Below, piece by piece: positions 1-9,972 of a DNA stretch of 64,000 nucleotides. A program made the position numbers and the translations under genes. Positions within the stretch are counted from its first letter, which is position 1, and each line of letters opens with the position of its first letter. Location: contig JAOTOM010004951.1 of the NCBI GenBank assembly GCA_034440615.1, forward strand, positions 325,501 through 389,500, written 5' to 3'. The notes beneath the pieces are model-generated. The model did not search any database. It was not told the origin of the DNA and worked only from the letters and a program-made list of their open reading frames with translations. This DNA comes from Ashinkailepas kermadecensis (lineage: Eukaryota > Arthropoda > Thecostraca > Neolepadidae).

Positions 1-245
1 TGGTATCGCTCCGTCCCCGCAGCTGGGTGGTATCGCTCCGTCCCCGCAGCTGGGTGGTATCGCTCCGTCCCCGCAGCTGGGTGGTATCGCTCCGTCCCCG
101 CAGCTGGGTGGTATCGCTCCGTCCCCGCAGCTGGATGGTATCGCTCCGTCCCCGCAGCTGGGTGGTATCGCTCCGTCCCCGCAGCTGGGTGGTATCGCTC
201 CGTCCCCGCAGCTGGGTGATGCCGCTCCGTTCCTGTAGCTGGGTG
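1..245. repeat. 27-bp minisatellite
   Basis: About nine copies of a unit beginning TGGTATCGCTCCGTCCCCGC, nearly identical, with the last one or two diverged. The array continues past the left edge. The open frame across it (VVSLRPRSW repeats) is a by-product of a unit length divisible by three. Confidence 0.95.
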
Positions 246-700
246 GTATCGCGGTTGATTATTGTTCCGGGAGTCCGGGTTCGGTCTCTGGGGTGGGGGC
301 TGACTGTTGTTAATTTCCGCGTTGTATAATGCAACTTGATGCATATTTCGCATCCGGAATCACTTCGGCTCTGCATGCATGCTTGAAGGCACGCAGTCAT
401 TAATGCTATGCACCCATTACTGATACGCACGGATATTCGACAAGCTGTTCTTGACACCTGCCCCGTCCGTCCAGCGCCCATATAGGTGTCTTATACTGGC
501 AACGAATAGGCAAAGACCCATCCTGGTACCTTAACGAACCCAGTTTGATTTCGCAAAGCCTACGTGTTCCGTGGGATGGCTGAGACGATGATGGATACCG
601 TTGCAGGCTAAATCTCAGTGGATCCGTTGAATTACTCGTTCGTCAACGTACTCAGTTGAACGCACAAGAGCCCGATTGGTTTCGTTGCTGGTGGCGGTGG
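246..700. other. Unique sequence, nothing recognised
   Basis: No repeat, splice-flanked exon or RNA gene is visible between the first minisatellite and the first SINE piece. Confidence 0.5.
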
Positions 701-830
701 CTGTGACATTACGACGCATTCAGCAGCTGAGGCCATATGGCCCCGCCTGCCTCTCACCCTGGCAGGAAGGGCGGGCGCCGCGGGGAATCGAACCCCGTAC
801 CTCTGGCTTGCCATTGGCATTGTTGCTGAC
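700..830 (-). mobile_element. tRNA-headed SINE, 5'-truncated (copy 1)
   Basis: On the minus strand, GCCAGAGGTACGGGGTTCGA, CCCTTCCTGCCAGGGTGAGA and CATATGGCCTCAGCTGCTGA reproduce the 22.5-kb copy. The box A half is replaced by unrelated sequence. The tail ATGCGTCGTAATGTCACA ends near 700. Confidence 0.7.
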
Positions 831-1307
831 CGGCGATTTGGACGGATCCGCTTGCACCGGCCGGGACCTCAGTGGGACGCGCAGGAGAGCTGCGTGGACC
901 GTTCTCAGCCGCATGGCACCGCATCGTCGGTCCGCCGACACGGGCCGAACCGAGCACTCGGCTCCATAGCACACCTGGCCGCCAGACCGGCTCAGTGGGC
1001 CGCGACCGCCCCCAGCCACCGACGCACAATTGGTGACACTCGTCGGATAAACCACTCGCCTTCCAGCAGCAAGCGGATGTGCCGAGCGGAGCTCACAACA
1101 GCAACGAACGACACATAGGTGTAGCACGAAGCATGACCATCTTGGGAATAATTTAATGAGATGAAATACAAGTTAATACATTCAACACCATGAACACCAT
1201 GTCCGACATCACACTGAGAACAGACGTCACGTTTGCACCTGCCACTGGAAGCACTGGAAGCCACAGTGTGGCGCCACAATGCGCGGAATGCGGGCAGCGT
1301 GACAGGC

Positions 1308-1803
1308 GGCGACGGTACCGCTCCCGCGGCAGATGGGCGACGGTACCGCTCCCGCGGCAGATGGGCGACGGTACCCCTCCCGCAGCAGATCGGCGACGAG
1401 GTACCGCCTCCCGCGGCAGATCGGCGACGGTACCGCTCCCGCGGCAGATCGGCGACGGTACCGCCTCCCGCGGCAGATCAGCGACGGTACCCCTCCCGCA
1501 GCAGATCGGCGACGAGGTACCGCCTCCCGCAGCAGATCGGCGACGGTACCGCTCCCGCGGCAGATGGGCGACGGTACCGCTCCCGTGGCAGATGGGCGAC
1601 GGTACCGCTCCCGCAGCAGATCGGCGACGGTACCGCTCCCGCGGCAGATGGGCGACGGTACCGCCTCCCCGGCAGATCAGGTATTCCCGCGGCAGATCGG
1701 CGACGAGGTACCGCCTCCCGCGGCAGGTCGGTGACGAGGTACCGCCTCCCGCAGCAGATCGGCGACGAGGTACCGCCTCCCGCGGCAGGTCGGTGTCGAG
1801 GTA
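1308..1803. repeat. 28-31-bp GC-rich minisatellite
   Basis: About 17 copies of a unit around CGGTACCGCTCCCGCGGCAG plus ATGGGCGA or ATCGGCGA. Two length variants (GACGG and GACGAGG joints) are interspersed. The long frames on both strands are repeat artefacts. The following 1.8-2.65 kb is GC-rich and without a recognised gene. Confidence 0.93.
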
Positions 1804-2797
1804 TTGTCGTTGTGGAATCGTTCACATGATGTGCGTGCACAAGCTGTGCCCGTCCGCCCTGAACGTATTTACGTGCGGCACGTTTGTACGGAGGAATATC
1901 GTGAGCAGGTTGGCGCTCCCACGGCCCGAGCGCCGGCGGCGCGCCCTTGTACTCGCCCGCTCTCACGCCTCCGCTCGGACCGTGGGAGCGCACGGAATTC
2001 TGTACACATCCAGCGGCAAACTCAGGCCATCGGCCTGCTCGTGCACGTACACGTACCCAGACACTCACTCCGACCGCGACTGCACAGAGACCAGTTGGAG
2101 CTCCACGGCGCGGCACGTTCATTGGTCACCGTGTGTGCACGTGCCGGGCACGAGCAGCCGCACGCTGCCGCCCGCACACGCAGCGACAGCTCACCACTCA
2201 TTGGTCACCGTGGAGTGCAGTGCATGATCATGATCGGCGGCACGCAGACCGGGCTGCCGGCCGGGCACGGTGAAGGCGAGTCACACAACACCGCCCGAGG
2301 GCACGTCCGAAACCCCGGACGGCCGGACCTCAGCTGGACACAGCCTCACGAGCCCGTGCGGCGCAGAGATGTGTGCGTCGCGCCCACGTGCAGCCAGGGC
2401 GGGCGTGCACTGTACACTGCACTGCTCGTCAACAATGAGGTAAGATGTGACATATAAAATGCTTTATGGAATGAACTTGTATGACACCACGTCCTCCGGC
2501 TGTGTTGAAATACACCGAGATCGCTGCCGCCACAAAGCCGGGCAACTCACACGCTGGCCGCGCATCACAGCCCAGTGCTTGCAAGTCCGGCAGTCCGCTG
2601 GCACAAGTTTTTGCTTCAAATTTTGCTGCGCAGTTTTTTTTCGGCCGCGACGCCACACCGAGATGACGTGACGAGTTGCTGAGCTGGCCGACGCGGTGCC
2701 GAGGATGAGCGGGAGTGCTGTCGGACGCGCGCCGGTCTCCAATTGTGCTACACCGCCCGGACGCGGCTCACTGTCGGCGCAGCTTGAGGGAGCGGGC

Positions 2798-3122
2798 TAT
2801 AAGCGCTCCGGTCGCCTGCGTTGAGTCACCGTCGAACCTCCTCAACTGCAGCACCGCCTGCCGACAGAACATGCAGGTAACATTATCACACGGGTCTCTG
2901 AGGACTTCATACAAACAATGCAAGCTACTTAATCAATCTTCTAATGCAAAGTGCAAAAAGAAACTTGCCTAAGCTATACAATGTGTTTTTCAGACCAACC
3001 GAGATTACACCATGAAGATTATTCTGCTGAAGACAGTACGAAGGGACAAATTTGTGTTTCAACATATAAGAAAATCCAGCTGTCAATCAGGCAACTTTAC
3101 GGATGGCAAGACTGCTATATAA
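2798..3122 (+). promoter_or_regulatory. Candidate TATA promoter with short first exon and second exon
   Basis: A TATAAG at 2798-2803 in GC-rich DNA is followed by about 65 nt and then ATGCAG|GTAACA (2871-2876, donor at 2877). A good acceptor, TGTTTTTCAG, ends at 2993. The joined frame is MQTNRDYTMKIILLKTVRRD onward, to a TAA at 3120-3122. The MKIILL start resembles a secretory signal, and tiny first exons are common in arthropod secreted-protein genes. The protein is not recognised and the second exon is unusually short, so this is a candidate only. Confidence 0.25.
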
Positions 3123-3135
3123 ACATGAACATTTC

Positions 3136-3285
3136 AATCATTCATACAGGTACATGAACCATTCCAATAATACAACTTAAGTATTCCAATTATTCATACA
3201 GATACATGAACCATTCCAATCATACGTACAGGTGCATGAACCATTACACCATTCATACCGGTGCATGAGCCATTCCAAGCATTTC
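3136..3285. repeat. Short tandem repeat of about 45 bp
   Basis: Three to four diverged copies of CATTCATACAGGTACATGAA followed by CCATTCCAA. Each holds a CAG|GTACATG junction-like sequence. Confidence 0.75.
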
Positions 3286-3711
3286 ACGACCAACAAATGG
3301 AACGTCCTATTGATCACGGTAATTGTGTCTATCATCGGGTAAATAATTCAGTTGACTTTGCCGGATTAGGGAAACAGAATGAGAAATGCAAAAAGGTCAT
3401 ACTCCTGGGCACACAACATACACGGCGGTAGCCGTAACACATACAACACACGTAGCACAAGTATCAACGCCTTTAATGTTCACAATAGTTTGCGAGCGAG
3501 TGTCGCGACAACACTTCACCCTGCAGCCGCTCTATGGGCGCCGAGCGCCAGCGGGTGATGCCGCGGCGCACTTTTCATGTTCTGAGTGCAAATACCTGCC
3601 GAGCGCCGAGTTGAAGACAGCGCGCCAGAGTGGGTAAGCTGGCCACGACTTGTCACAAGGCGGACGGACGGGGGAGGAAGAGCGAGAGGAAGACGGAGAC
3701 GGAGAGGAGAG

Positions 3712-3777
3712 GCAGAGAGAGAGAGAGGGAGAGAGAGAGGGAGAGAGAGAGGAGAGAGAGAGAGGGGGGGAGAGAGG

Positions 3778-3811
<34 letters not shown>

Positions 3812-3838
3812 GGGAGAGAGAGAGAGATGGAGATCGAG
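3712..3838. repeat. GA microsatellite
   Basis: A purine tract of (GA)n interrupted by GGG runs, 127 bp. It could form triplex DNA in principle; nothing else is shown. Confidence 0.95.
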
Positions 3839-3845
3839 AGGGAGT

Positions 3846-3895
3846 TAGTTGGTTGGTTATTTGGGCTTTAGGGCGCACCGACCATAATGATGACA
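3846..3895 (-). mobile_element. SINE 3' end piece
   Basis: GGTTGGTTATTTGGGCTTTA followed by GGGCGCACCGACCAT on the plus strand is the complement of the SINE tail module. It is adjacent to the GA microsatellite. Confidence 0.5.
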
Positions 3896-4354
3896 GGGTG
3901 CTCGCACGTGAGCCCATATAATTCTAACTATATAACTGTAGCTCTAACTATGCGGCCCCACCAGTGGGGTTCACCGGCGGCTCTAACTATGCGGCTCTCA
4001 GCTGTGCCGTCCACAGTTGTGTGAATGATACGCTTGGTAGTCGCCTCAAGTCTAGGAGTGGGGTTGCGGTTTACTACTTCACATCCAGACGCAATGGAGC
4101 TAACGTTTTGCGTGTACTCTGGTGCTTATAATCACTAAACCTTTACATTTAGCTGCGGGTCTGACTATCACTGAAGATATTTGAGACAGCTGTTTTACGG
4201 AGTCTAACCCGGCGCGAGTGTGATTGAAACTCGCCTCGGGGTGATCTCTGTACGCGGCAGCCACCTGCTTCTTTATCTTTTGAAGAACAAGTTCCATGTT
4301 ATTGCAACTCGGTGGAGCCTGTGTACACTCTCCATCGGAAAAGCGTGCGTGCAG

Positions 4355-4681
4355 TCAGGTCGGGTGAACAACTACGTCCACGAGCTGCATCAACAAAACG
4401 AACTTCGGCAAAACTGGTCTGATAAACGTCGGCACAAAATCCTCTCCCATATTCACATGAAACATCCACACTTCTACCACAGCAGAAAAACACCGCTCTA
4501 TGTTGCCGATCGTCAAAGATTCCGATTCTTCCGTCGACGCAGATGCTGTTGAAGTTCGTACAGTTAATTCACTAGCCGCCGGCGCCGACGACACGTTCGA
4601 AGCAGGAGATGGAGACACGATTTGAAACAAGACGGCCATAGGACGTGAAGCATTAGCTGTTTGCATCAGTGCGCTTTGCAT
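4355..4681 (-). other. Unidentified 108-codon ATG open frame
   Basis: The frame begins MQSALMQTANASRPMAVLFQ and continues with Ser/Thr-rich residues. It ends after a hydrophobic stretch MQLVDVVVHPT. It has no recognised domain or convincing splice sites and may be chance. It is listed because its composition is not repetitive. Confidence 0.15.
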
Positions 4682-5207
4682 TATTTTCCGGCGTAAATTA
4701 TGATACTAAAAACTACATACTAATGGCGTAAACTTATCTGTGCTCGAGTTGGAAGTAGGCGAAGCCATGTTGTTTAACCCCCCCCCCCCCCCCAGGGACA
4801 GATGTCTGGGGGCTGAAGCACTGTACGAGGCCACAGGTCGCACACGGTCGGAACCGGCTAGTCGCTGCACGTCTTCCGGATGAGATGTTTTTGAGCGAGC
4901 CCGACGGATCTTCAACCACTCAGCCGGGCAGCCGGCCGCCGACCAATGACCGCTGGATAAGCTCAGCAGCTCACTCCGACTTCCACGTCCCATTGAGATC
5001 GTTTTACGACGCGTGTCGCAATGTGACGCGTACCGATGCGTGCAATGTTACAGGCACGACGGCGGCACGTGGCCCCCGCCAGCAGCTCATCCGTCAGGTG
5101 TATAACCACTCGTGCCGCGGCTGAATCCAGATGGCTGCCTGCGCCGGAACAAATAGTGCAGCAACAACAACAAAAACGCCCCTTTTGACCAAGGCAGGAA
5201 GATATCA

Positions 5208-5395
5208 CAACTACACGGGCAGGTATGGTCCAAACTACAAGAGCAGGTCTTGTCCAAACCACAAGGGCAGCTCTCGTCCAAACTACAAGGACAGGTCTGA
5301 CCCAAACCACAAGGGCAGTTATGGTCTAAACAAGATCAGATCTGGTCCAAACTACAAAGGCAGGTCTGGTCCGAACTACAATGTTCAGTCTGAAC
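5208..5395. repeat. 24-bp minisatellite with open frame
   Basis: About eight units of GGTCCAAACTACAAGGGCAG GTCT, in frame as an SGPNYKGR-type octapeptide within a 104-codon frame (5131-5445). The unit is a multiple of three, so the frame may be chance. Variation between units is partly nonsynonymous. No gene context was seen. Confidence 0.8.
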
Positions 5396-5999
5396 ATTTT
5401 CCACCAGTTTCCAGAGCACAGAGTCACTTTCCATTCAAACATTAACTATACGTACCGCTATATCCACACACAGGTAGTATTACTGGCGGACAAAGGTACA
5501 GAAGAGGCACAAAAAGCGATCGATAACAGAGAACACCAAGAACACGTCCGACACTGTTAAGCACGTCTGACTGACGTACAAACCAATTCATTAAAACGAA
5601 TAAGATTGTCCGACACTTTCCCATACTACACTATTGCTACACTTTTCGATACGACTAGCTCTATGCGGATCAACGAACCACACTGTCCGCTCGCGGAAAA
5701 AAAACATGTACGCCTGGCTTTACACCAATCTGTCTCCCGTCGCCGGTCACGTGCGTGTCACTTGCATGGAGCCACCACCGTTGTTCGGGAACAGGCTCCG
5801 TGTCCGCCGTGGCTGCCGGCGCAGCCAGCAAAAGCCGCGTCGCCAGTGTCGGACTGCTTGCCAGCGCTACTGTCTGCGCCAGTCGACGCGCTCACACACC
5901 AGTCGACACGCGTCGGCGGCGACGGGCGTCGTCGGCATGGCAACGCTGGCGGTGAGCTCATCGTCGCGACACCGCACACGTGTAGGACGTATAGTGGCC

Positions 6000-8300
6000 A
6001 CTGAACCCTTCCTTTCCTGTTCTGTCCTAACTTAACCTGCCTTTCCGGTCAGATCCTCACACTCCGTCTCGGGGGGTGGGGGGTCGTTACATGTCCCCTC
6101 TAATCTACAAAACTAAGCATCGCACGAAGACGAAAGAGGTGTCATCTGAAAGCGCTCGACAAGTAGGACCCGAAGCCACCCCCGAATTGTATCCCCTCAA
6201 AACGAGTAGTCACTAGAGGGCTGATAAGGTCACGACTGACGCCGTGTTCAAGCTCCGGGGGAGTTGATTTTGGGGAAGATTTAAAAACAGAACTGATGTT
6301 GGGATCAGAAAAGGAAGGCGAAATCGAATATGGGTCATAATGTTAACCACACACAAATATTGTTATTCTTGAAATGTAACAGAGTTGATTTTCGGGACAC
6401 TTAATTCCAGAAATGTAGCCTACCCATTCAATTAATGTCGCGACAGTTTCCGGCAGATACCCGGCGCCAACCTGTCTGGCTGCTTACGTAGGCAAGCCAC
6501 CGCTGCAGTCGAGGCCGAGCAACGGACCTTACCCTGTTCCCCTCCCCCTTTCCGGCCGGCGCCCTGCCACCGCGGCGTGACCTCGATACCCGGCCGCCGT
6601 CTTTGGATGATGAAATGTCTGGGGTGATGTGAATGAGTTTGAATGCCAGTGATGTGAATGTGGTTGTCTTGGGTGATGTGTGTCAGTGATTATATTATGG
6701 GAACCCTATGGGCAGGTGCGAGTGCAGTGAGTATAGCTGAGATGTAATGACAGTGAGATGACCGTAGTATGATTGTGATGTGACAGACCCTGTCAATATG
6801 GCAATGTGTTAGGCGTGTCTCGCGTGTACGTGTGTATGTATGGAGAAATGGCAGAGGTGTGACAGATGGCATACCCCATGGCCAATGTCTGTGTTGTCAG
6901 GTGTAGGACAGGTATGTATGATGCACGTGTATCTAGTCTATGTGTGTATGATTTATGAATGTAGTTGAATATTGGATGACTGCTGGATGAATGTTCATGT
7001 GTCTCTGACATGTTAAATGTCAATTGGGCTGCAGCGCCCCGATCTGCCAGCTATCTGTGTACAGTGCGGAGCCACCGAGTCGGTATTGTTGGAAGTATGC
7101 GCTGAGGCAGCTCTGGTGTCCAACGCCGGACCGACGCGAGGCTGCCACGACGCAGTCAGCAGTGATTCCCACAGAGGGACTGAGACTCAGAGCGACTCTG
7201 AGCTGACGTAGTCTGTCTCTGAGATAGAGACAGCGCGACCCGCCGAGCTGGTATGGTGTACATTGAGAACGGTATTGTTCCGAAGTCGCGTGACCGGAAC
7301 ACGTGCCCTGGCTTGGAGCCAAGGGCGTTGGCCTTGAGGTGAACTGACGCGCGAGATAGAGAGATGTACTCATTTACCACGGAGACGCGCGACCGAGCGG
7401 TCGCCGAAGGCGGGCGGCTGGCCGCCGCCGGCCCCACACTACGGTACTGGGATACGTCTGAGGACTCTGACTAGAGTCGCTGTGTGACCGTTGAAATGTA
7501 GTTCTTTGAGGTGAAAGTCGTAGAGCGAATGAAGACCGGTCCGTATATAAGTTGAAATATCTGTTGCCACTGCTGCTTCTTGGAATATCAGAACCTGGAA
7601 CTTGAGATGAGAGACTGAGATGTTGTATGAAGATGTGACTGTTGAGAGGTATGAAGATGTGGGATGGCCGTTTGAATCGTGTGTGAAGCAGTTGAAGCTG
7701 TCCGTGCCAAATGAGACTATGGTAATGAATCGTCTGTCACGCTGCACTATTGAAACTTGGATGACTATCGCCATTTAATCGCTAATCAAATGCACAATAT
7801 AAAAGTGCTGGATTTGAGGTGCCTGTCAAGATACTCGAATCAGAGATCTGAGATGGAGGCTTAGTTGGTTGGTTATTCGGGCTTACGGGCGCATCGACTG
7901 CGTTGGTCATACAGCGCCCATAAGAGAGATGGAGGCTTAGAGCTATTGAATGAATACTCCCGGGGTCTTTAATATCGCAAACGTCGAGGTCCATAGTACT
8001 ATTCACGTAGCCAAAAGAAGTTTGCCCGCGACATAAATCGAAATACCAAGTAGGGGCAGGGAAGAAAACTTCGTTACAGAAATTTCCAAACTTTGAAGCA
8101 ATTAAATTATTATATTTTTATAATCGGCATAGCGCACCGAGAAACGTTGTTTTAAGTAAACTCAGTCTCATAAAAGTCCTTACTTGAACCAGTTTTCGAT
8201 TTTAGCCCTAATAGGTCAATATGCCAATGTCATGATTTTTTATCATCTAATGTGTTTTGTTCCGTCCTTAAAGATAAACAAACATTGAAAGTTTCATTCA
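6000..8300. other. No gene recognised
   Basis: TG/GA-rich unique DNA (6600-7020 is biased to TGATGTG motifs), one SINE tail and an AT-rich part after 8000. Open frames here have no recognisable domain. Confidence 0.5.
7862..7925 (-). mobile_element. SINE 3' end piece
   Basis: The minus strand reads GGGCGCTGTATGACCAACGC, then GATGCGCCCGTAAGCCC and AATAACCAACCAAC. The same roughly 60-bp module recurs in the window at 3846-3895, 19833-19870, 23465-23505 and 42383-42440. It corresponds to the conserved tail of the tRNA-headed SINEs. Confidence 0.6.
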
Positions 8301-8859
8301 AATACCTTCACCCGTTAAAGCGTGACGACTGGTTGAACCTTTTCGGAGGTGACGCTGTAGTAACTCGTGCTCTGACAGCATAAGCGTGTCACGCGCCGAA
8401 CATTGTTATGCGCCTGCGCAGACGCCCGGCAACTGGCCGCTTGCCAGTATCGCCCGTGACCCCGCTCAGATCATTGCGCGTGCGTACTGGCCGCTGCTGC
8501 CGAACCGCACTCGGACACGTCGTCCGTTACTGTGTATAACGTGTCATGCAAACTGTACTCTCTCTCTCTCGCACTCTCGCACTCTGGTTCTCGCTATCGC
8601 CGCCAGATATACGTACCGACAAGTTACGGCTCTTTGGAGCTCGCCAACGGACACGTCATAAGAAACGTAGCCACTCAAGCCGCTACAACGCCACTTGACG
8701 GTGATCGTGGATGACCTGACCTTAAAATTTTCACACATGTCAAATCGATGTGGGAAAAGGCATGCCAAAACTCCGCGCTACCGCGGGCCGTTTTTCACCA
8801 ACCGCCGAAATCCTTAGGGGGCTGGGGGACGGGAGACGCCCCGAGAGGGCGTGGGTTAC

Positions 8860-9259
8860 CAGGCGGCTGCTGTGCTCGATGACGGCAAACAGCGGGCAGA
8901 TGACGCGGCGCCGGCCGGGGCGCACCTGACGCTGGTCCTGGCCCGTTGTCCAGCAGAACGGCGCCAGGTCCAGACGCGTGCTGAATTTCACGTGCTGATT
9001 CACGTTGCGCAGTGTTGCCGCCCACCTCGCACCGTGCCAGGTGTATTGTGAGTACGGGCGGCGGACTGTGAACCAGCAGCTGCTTGCTGGCGTTGCTACA
9101 GACAGTGCCGGACGAGGTCGACGCGGTCGGGTCGCCGGCAGCGTGCTGCTTGTCGCGTGCAGCTGCACAGTCATTGCAGCTGGACGTGTTGCTAGTCAGC
9201 AGCTCTGAGGCCGTGCACTGGCTCAGACACGTACACAGGCTGCACGCCGCCTGAGCCGC
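8860..9259 (-). pseudogene. USP16/USP45-like catalytic-domain fragment with frameshift
   Basis: Translation of this strand gives SLCTCLSQCTASELLTSNTS, then KQLLVHSPPPVLTIHLARCE. After a one-base shift near 9012-9020 it continues as LRNVNQHVKFSTRLDLAPFC and CPLFAVIEHSSRL. The order and spacing match the USP16/45 catalytic domain (PPVLTxHLKRF, LRKVNxHxxFPxxLDLAPFC, LYxVVEHSG). The invariant LKRF is LARC here, and an expected Phe in SQFT is Cys. Together with the frameshift this suggests decay. The GHYTAY exon was not found below 8860. A sequencing error could explain the shift but not the two substitutions. It lies just downstream of DDI1 on the same strand. Confidence 0.6.
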
Positions 9260-9805
9260 CTGGTACCGCGGCGCCAGCGTAATCACGGCGTTGGTTAATT
9301 GCATAATGTAGCATGTGGAAATGGCCGCACACAGGAAAATGCGAAATCTTAGTTAGAATGCTTGGAGCACACGGCCCCGTTCGACGTATTTTCTCAGGTT
9401 GACTGCCTTTCTCGGCAAATAGCAAAAAGAAAGAAAGAAAGAGATGAGTGAAAAGTGTAATCAACTCCGACGTCTGGATTCGACTCAAATTTCCATCTAC
9501 TACATTTTTGGCGCGGGCCCCCACATACCCTGTCAATATAGCTACTGTAGTCCGATTATTTCTGCTTGGAAGCGCTCCAACGTACGCGTCACCCAACACC
9601 CACACCAATTTATGCTTTTGCCTAAGGAACCATCTTATACCAAATGACATACCCAGAGTAACCCAGTGCACAACAAATTGGAGATCAGACGACCCACTCA
9701 CCTCCTAAATCACATTATTCCAGTTCTTTTCTTGTCACCCACTGTCATCACCTGACGCCACAGCCCCGCCGAACTGGCAGCGTGTTGATTGGCAGCGACA
9801 CCTAC

Positions 9806-9972
9806 CTGGTCTCGGGGGAAGCCGAGCTTCACGATGGCCGCCACGTCAGCCTCGGAGAACTTGTCGCCGGGCCCGAGCTGGTCGTGATCGGACTCTGCCG
9901 CCGAGCTGACAGTCGCAGAGTTGTACGCTGCTGAGTTCGATGCTGCCGAGCTGGATGCTGTCGAGCTGGCAG
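9806..9972 (-). CDS. DDI1: DDI1 exon 7 (linker and first UBA helix)
   Basis: The exon is 167 nt, phase 1 in and phase 0 out, acceptor TTGTTGCAG and donor CAG|GTAGGT. It encodes an Ala/Ser/Asn linker followed by [20 protein letters not shown]. This is the opening of a UBA domain (V-x-L-MGF-x-R-xxV). Without splicing, the frame runs only 31 further codons to a stop at 9710-9712. Confidence 0.88.

Noticed and set aside
1190..2227. A 345-codon Arg-rich protein
   Set aside because: Most of it is the 28-31-bp minisatellite. All three plus frames and a minus frame are open through it.
3516..3921. Ser/Leu- or Arg/Glu-rich open frames
   Set aside because: They translate the GA microsatellite.
9192..9304. 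DDI1 terminal UBA exon at 9.2-9.3 kb
   Set aside because: The open frame aligns with USP16/45, not with UBA helices 2-3.
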